A stretch of DNA of 64,000 bases from Rahnella sikkimica (lineage in GTDB: Bacteria > Pseudomonadota > Gammaproteobacteria > Enterobacterales > Enterobacteriaceae), in contig NZ_CP019063.1 in NCBI RefSeq assembly GCF_002951615.1, positions 372,001-436,000 on the forward strand, written 5' to 3'. This document shows positions 61,781 through 64,000 of the stretch, one piece after another; within the stretch, counting starts at the first letter, position 1; every line of letters starts with the position of its first letter. The notes under the pieces were generated by a model. The model worked only from the letters and a program-made list of their open reading frames with translations, was not told the origin of the DNA and did no database searches. The position numbers were made by a program, and so were the translations under genes.

Positions 61781-63103
61781 TCAGCGACCCGGAAACGATA
61801 CCCAGTTTCCGGCGCAGCCAGCAAACTCCTCTGAACCCTGCGACTTACCGGGCAACGCAGGACGCACACCGCCGGGTCCGGTTTCGATCCGGGCGAACTC
61901 GATCTGCCAGCGCGCATCCGGTGCGAAGCGCACACCATCCAGCGTGATGCCAAGCTGATGTGTGTCATCGTAACCCCGCAGTACGAGGTCGCCGGATGCG
62001 CCAATGACGTCCCGGAGGACGATGTCGCGGAAGACCGGGATCTCACTCCCCTGCGCTTTAGCGTCGTAGCGGGTGTCGAAATCAATCGGGCGGCGGTTGT
62101 TACGCAGACACACATGCTCGTAGCGCACATTGCTGACGACTCCGCCGCGGCTGGCGTCACTCTTGATGCGCAGACCGGAGGTCGTGCCGTCCAGAGTCAG
62201 CCCCTGAACCCGTACATCGCTGACGCCGCCGACCGTCTCGCTGCCGATTGACAGACCGTGCCCCCAATAAAAATGGTTGTCGATCAGCGAGATGTATCGG
62301 GTCGCCCCGCCGCTGCCAGCCTTGATTGCCACGTTATCGTCGCCGGTGCGGATGAAACTGTGTGCAATGGTGACATCCTGTGAGGCACCCGGGTCGATGC
62401 CATCCGTATTGCGCGCATCTGCCGGCGTATCAATGCGCACATCCCAGAACGTCGCTCCCTGTACGCCATTCATCGCCACGTGAAAGTTGGGCGAATTGTG
62501 CAGCGTGACCTTGTAGAACGTGATGTCGTGTGCGTGGTCAATCTGGATCAGGCGCGGGATATTCTGCTTGCTGCTTTCGGTTTGTGCGCGACGCGCGAGT
62601 TGCCACCATGTCTCGCTATGCCCAAACATGGCTTGCCCGCCCTGTCCGTCGATCACACCCTCGCCAACGATGCCACCGCCCTGCGTGCCCTTAAACAAGA
62701 TAAACGGACGGCAGCCGTTACCTTTGTCATCGAGCGTGCCGCAGCGGCCATCATTGTCATAGGCACGTGGATCGGTCGTTGCCGCCAGCACTGCATCACG
62801 ATCGAGCCAAAGTGTGACGCCGGATTTCATGATCAGCGGTCCGCTAACGAAGCGTGTTCCCGGCGCACCGGCTATCAGGCGTACGGCGGATCCCGGCTGA
62901 CAGTGGTTGATACTGTCCTGTAAACGCTGAGTATCCTCTTTGGATTGTGCGGAAGAGGTCAATGTTGCGCATACCGAAACAGGTAATCCGGGTTCTGACA
63001 CGTGCCGCCGATCCTGCGCCAGGCCAGAAGTACTGGCCAGGAGCCCTGATAAGACCAAAACACGGCAGACAAATCCCAATAAGTCACTGCGGCTTCTGGA
63101 CAT
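61781..63103 (-). CDS. Polygalacturonase, glycoside hydrolase family 28
   Basis: This 440-residue protein has a signal peptide (about 1-29, 'VLVLSGLLASTSGLAQ') and a right-handed beta-helix with all GH28 active-site motifs: N232-T-D234, D255-D256, G281-H282-G283 and R312-I-K314. It hydrolyses alpha-1,4 bonds in pectate. Export to the periplasm or outside is predicted, but no type II secretion genes are in view. It is an indicator of plant association. It is transcribed leftwards, divergent from a 2-oxoglutarate oxygenase gene, and probably shares its message with the Ppx-like gene. Confidence 0.95.
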   Translation of the reverse strand: MSRSRSDLLGFVCRVLVLSGLLASTSGLAQDRRHVSEPGLPVSVCATLTSSAQSKEDTQRLQDSINHCQPGSAVRLIAGAPGTRFVSGPLIMKSGVTLWLDRDAVLAATTDPRAYDNDGRCGTLDDKGNGCRPFILFKGTQGGGIVGEGVIDGQGGQAMFGHSETWWQLARRAQTESSKQNIPRLIQIDHAHDITFYKVTLHNSPNFHVAMNGVQGATFWDVRIDTPADARNTDGIDPGASQDVTIAHSFIRTGDDNVAIKAGSGGATRYISLIDNHFYWGHGLSIGSETVGGVSDVRVQGLTLDGTTSGLRIKSDASRGGVVSNVRYEHVCLRNNRRPIDFDTRYDAKAQGSEIPVFRDIVLRDVIGASGDLVLRGYDDTHQLGITLDGVRFAPDARWQIEFARIETGPGGVRPALPGKSQGSEEFAGCAGNWVSFPGR

Positions 63104-63282
63104 ACAATCAACTCACTGATAATAAAAACAACATCATATTTGAGACATATGAATTAGTCATGTTTTGACCAAAAAAATTCGCAGTTGGCCCGTCAGGGAT
63201 GACAGCTTTCATTTCCCAGTCGTTAATGACTTGTTTAAAGTGTTAACAACCGTTTTTTCCTGAATCATTTATGAGGGCAACA

Positions 63283-64000
63283 ATGCAAGAACTCGATAGG
63301 ATCATAAATTTTGCAGCAAATCTGATAGTGGATACGCATTTTCTTTCTGAATGTAAAAGGAGGCTGAATGAAAATGGCGTCCTGGTCTTGCATGACTTTC
63401 TTAATCCTGCTGCGCTGGAGGCAATTAAGCGTGAGGGGGATGAAAATCGCCATCTGGCCTATTACACTCGCAGTAATCATAATGTTTATCTCCTGAAACC
63501 TGACGCCGGGTTGCCAGACTCGCATCCCAGAAACCGGCAGATTGTCTCTTCAAAGGGTTGTATTACCGATGAAGAAATCCCGCAGGACTCGGCACTGCGC
63601 GCACTTTATGACGCGCCTGTGTTCCGGGCGTTTCTTTGCTCGGTGCTGGGCGAGACACAGCTGTACGCTTACGCTGACAAACTTTCTTCAATCAACCTGC
63701 ATTACGCCAGCGAAGGCCAGGAGCTGGGCTGGCATTTCGATAACTCGTCTTTTGCCATCACCCTGCTGATTCAAAAACCTGAGGCTGGGGGCGTGTTTGA
63801 ATACGTTGAGAACCTGCGTGATGCAGATGCGGGCGACATGAATTTTGAAGGCGTTGAAAAACTGCTGAATAAGCAAATTGAGCCGAAAAAACTCGGCATT
63901 GAAGCCGGCGATCTGGTGTTGTTTCGCGGTCGAAATGCGATTCATCGCGTGACGCCAACGGAGGGGGATACCACGCGTATGCTGGTGGTTTTAGCCTACA
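63283..64000 (+). CDS. 2-oxoglutarate/Fe(II) oxygenase related to HalD/BesD-type amino-acid enzymes, end beyond window
   Basis: About 239 residues are present before the window edge. The ATG at 63283 has GAGGG upstream; an ATG at 63271 is in frame but less well placed. The facial triad is His151-x-Asp153 ('GWHFDNSSF') and His221 ('AIHRVTP'), with Arg232 for 2-oxoglutarate. The surrounding 'LHYASEGQELGWHFDNSSFAITLLIQKPEAGGVFEY' recalls the BesD/HalD amino-acid halogenase group. The Asp is present (halogenases have Gly there), so hydroxylation rather than chlorination is expected. The substrate may be a free amino acid; this is inference. Confidence 0.85.
   Translation, partial: MQELDRIINFAANLIVDTHFLSECKRRLNENGVLVLHDFLNPAALEAIKREGDENRHLAYYTRSNHNVYLLKPDAGLPDSHPRNRQIVSSKGCITDEEIPQDSALRALYDAPVFRAFLCSVLGETQLYAYADKLSSINLHYASEGQELGWHFDNSSFAITLLIQKPEAGGVFEYVENLRDADAGDMNFEGVEKLLNKQIEPKKLGIEAGDLVLFRGRNAIHRVTPTEGDTTRMLVVLAY

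Noticed and set aside
1..64000. CRISPR arrays, tRNA/rRNA genes, insertion sequences and prophage genes
   Set aside because: No regularly spaced repeats, cloverleaf or rRNA sequence, transposase or phage structural gene was recognised.

Overview
The window reads as a chromosomal segment of a Gram-negative enterobacterium (Enterobacterales, probably Yersiniaceae such as Rahnella or Serratia; this placement is inferred from gene families, not a search). It has Fur-, CRP- and Zur-like sites of enterobacterial type, TonB-dependent iron/haem uptake, PqiABC, ExoX, AcrB-type RND efflux, Omp85/BamA and ShlB/ShlA-type secretion. Many transporters, a GH28 pectinase and an acid-sugar dehydratase suggest a plant- or soil-associated life. 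There is no rRNA, tRNA, CRISPR array, intact insertion sequence or prophage.

Region by region: 0-7 kb is an AT-richer accessory block. It holds a minus-strand operon for a two-partner secretion exoprotein and its transporter, followed by an AcpS-type phosphopantetheinyl transferase and a FabG-like reductase cut by the window edge. An orphan FimB/FimE-type recombinase and gene debris follow. 6.9-8 kb is a ParD-like/methionine aminopeptidase pair. 8-20 kb is mainly iron-related: a YqjH-type ferric-siderophore reductase with a PadR regulator, a TetR regulator, a Fur-controlled TonB receptor and a Fur-controlled FecBCDE-type ABC system. Broken genes lie between them (an aldo/keto reductase and a probable TRAP binding protein). 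20-24 kb is a PqiABC/MCE lipid-transport operon with split PqiA subunits, led by a DUF3313-type lipoprotein. 24.6-31 kb is a PadR-RND tripartite efflux locus, and 31-33.6 kb a solitary BamA paralogue.

33.9-40.1 kb is a five-gene opine/nickel-type ABC operon with an MFS gene and a fused permease, behind a Zur-like box, then an EamA transporter. 41-42.3 kb is a compact XRE - 57-residue protein - GNAT module that looks like a toxin-antitoxin system. 42.4-48.9 kb is a CRP-linked enolase-superfamily dehydratase with a complete peptide/oligosaccharide-type ABC importer. 49-60 kb alternates regulators with small enzymes and two DHA2 drug exporters, each with its own regulator; one LysR gene is frameshifted. 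60-64 kb has a GNAT enzyme, an exported Ppx/GppA-like protein behind a GH28 polygalacturonase, and a divergent 2-oxoglutarate/Fe(II) oxygenase cut by the edge.

Cross-talk visible in the DNA: AAGA-N4-TCTT palindromes precede both the yqjH-padR locus and the padR-RND locus. The 10-mer ACTGTACGGT occurs both in the TetR gene's own palindromic operator and just downstream of the core promoter of the PqiABC operon, 8.6 kb away.
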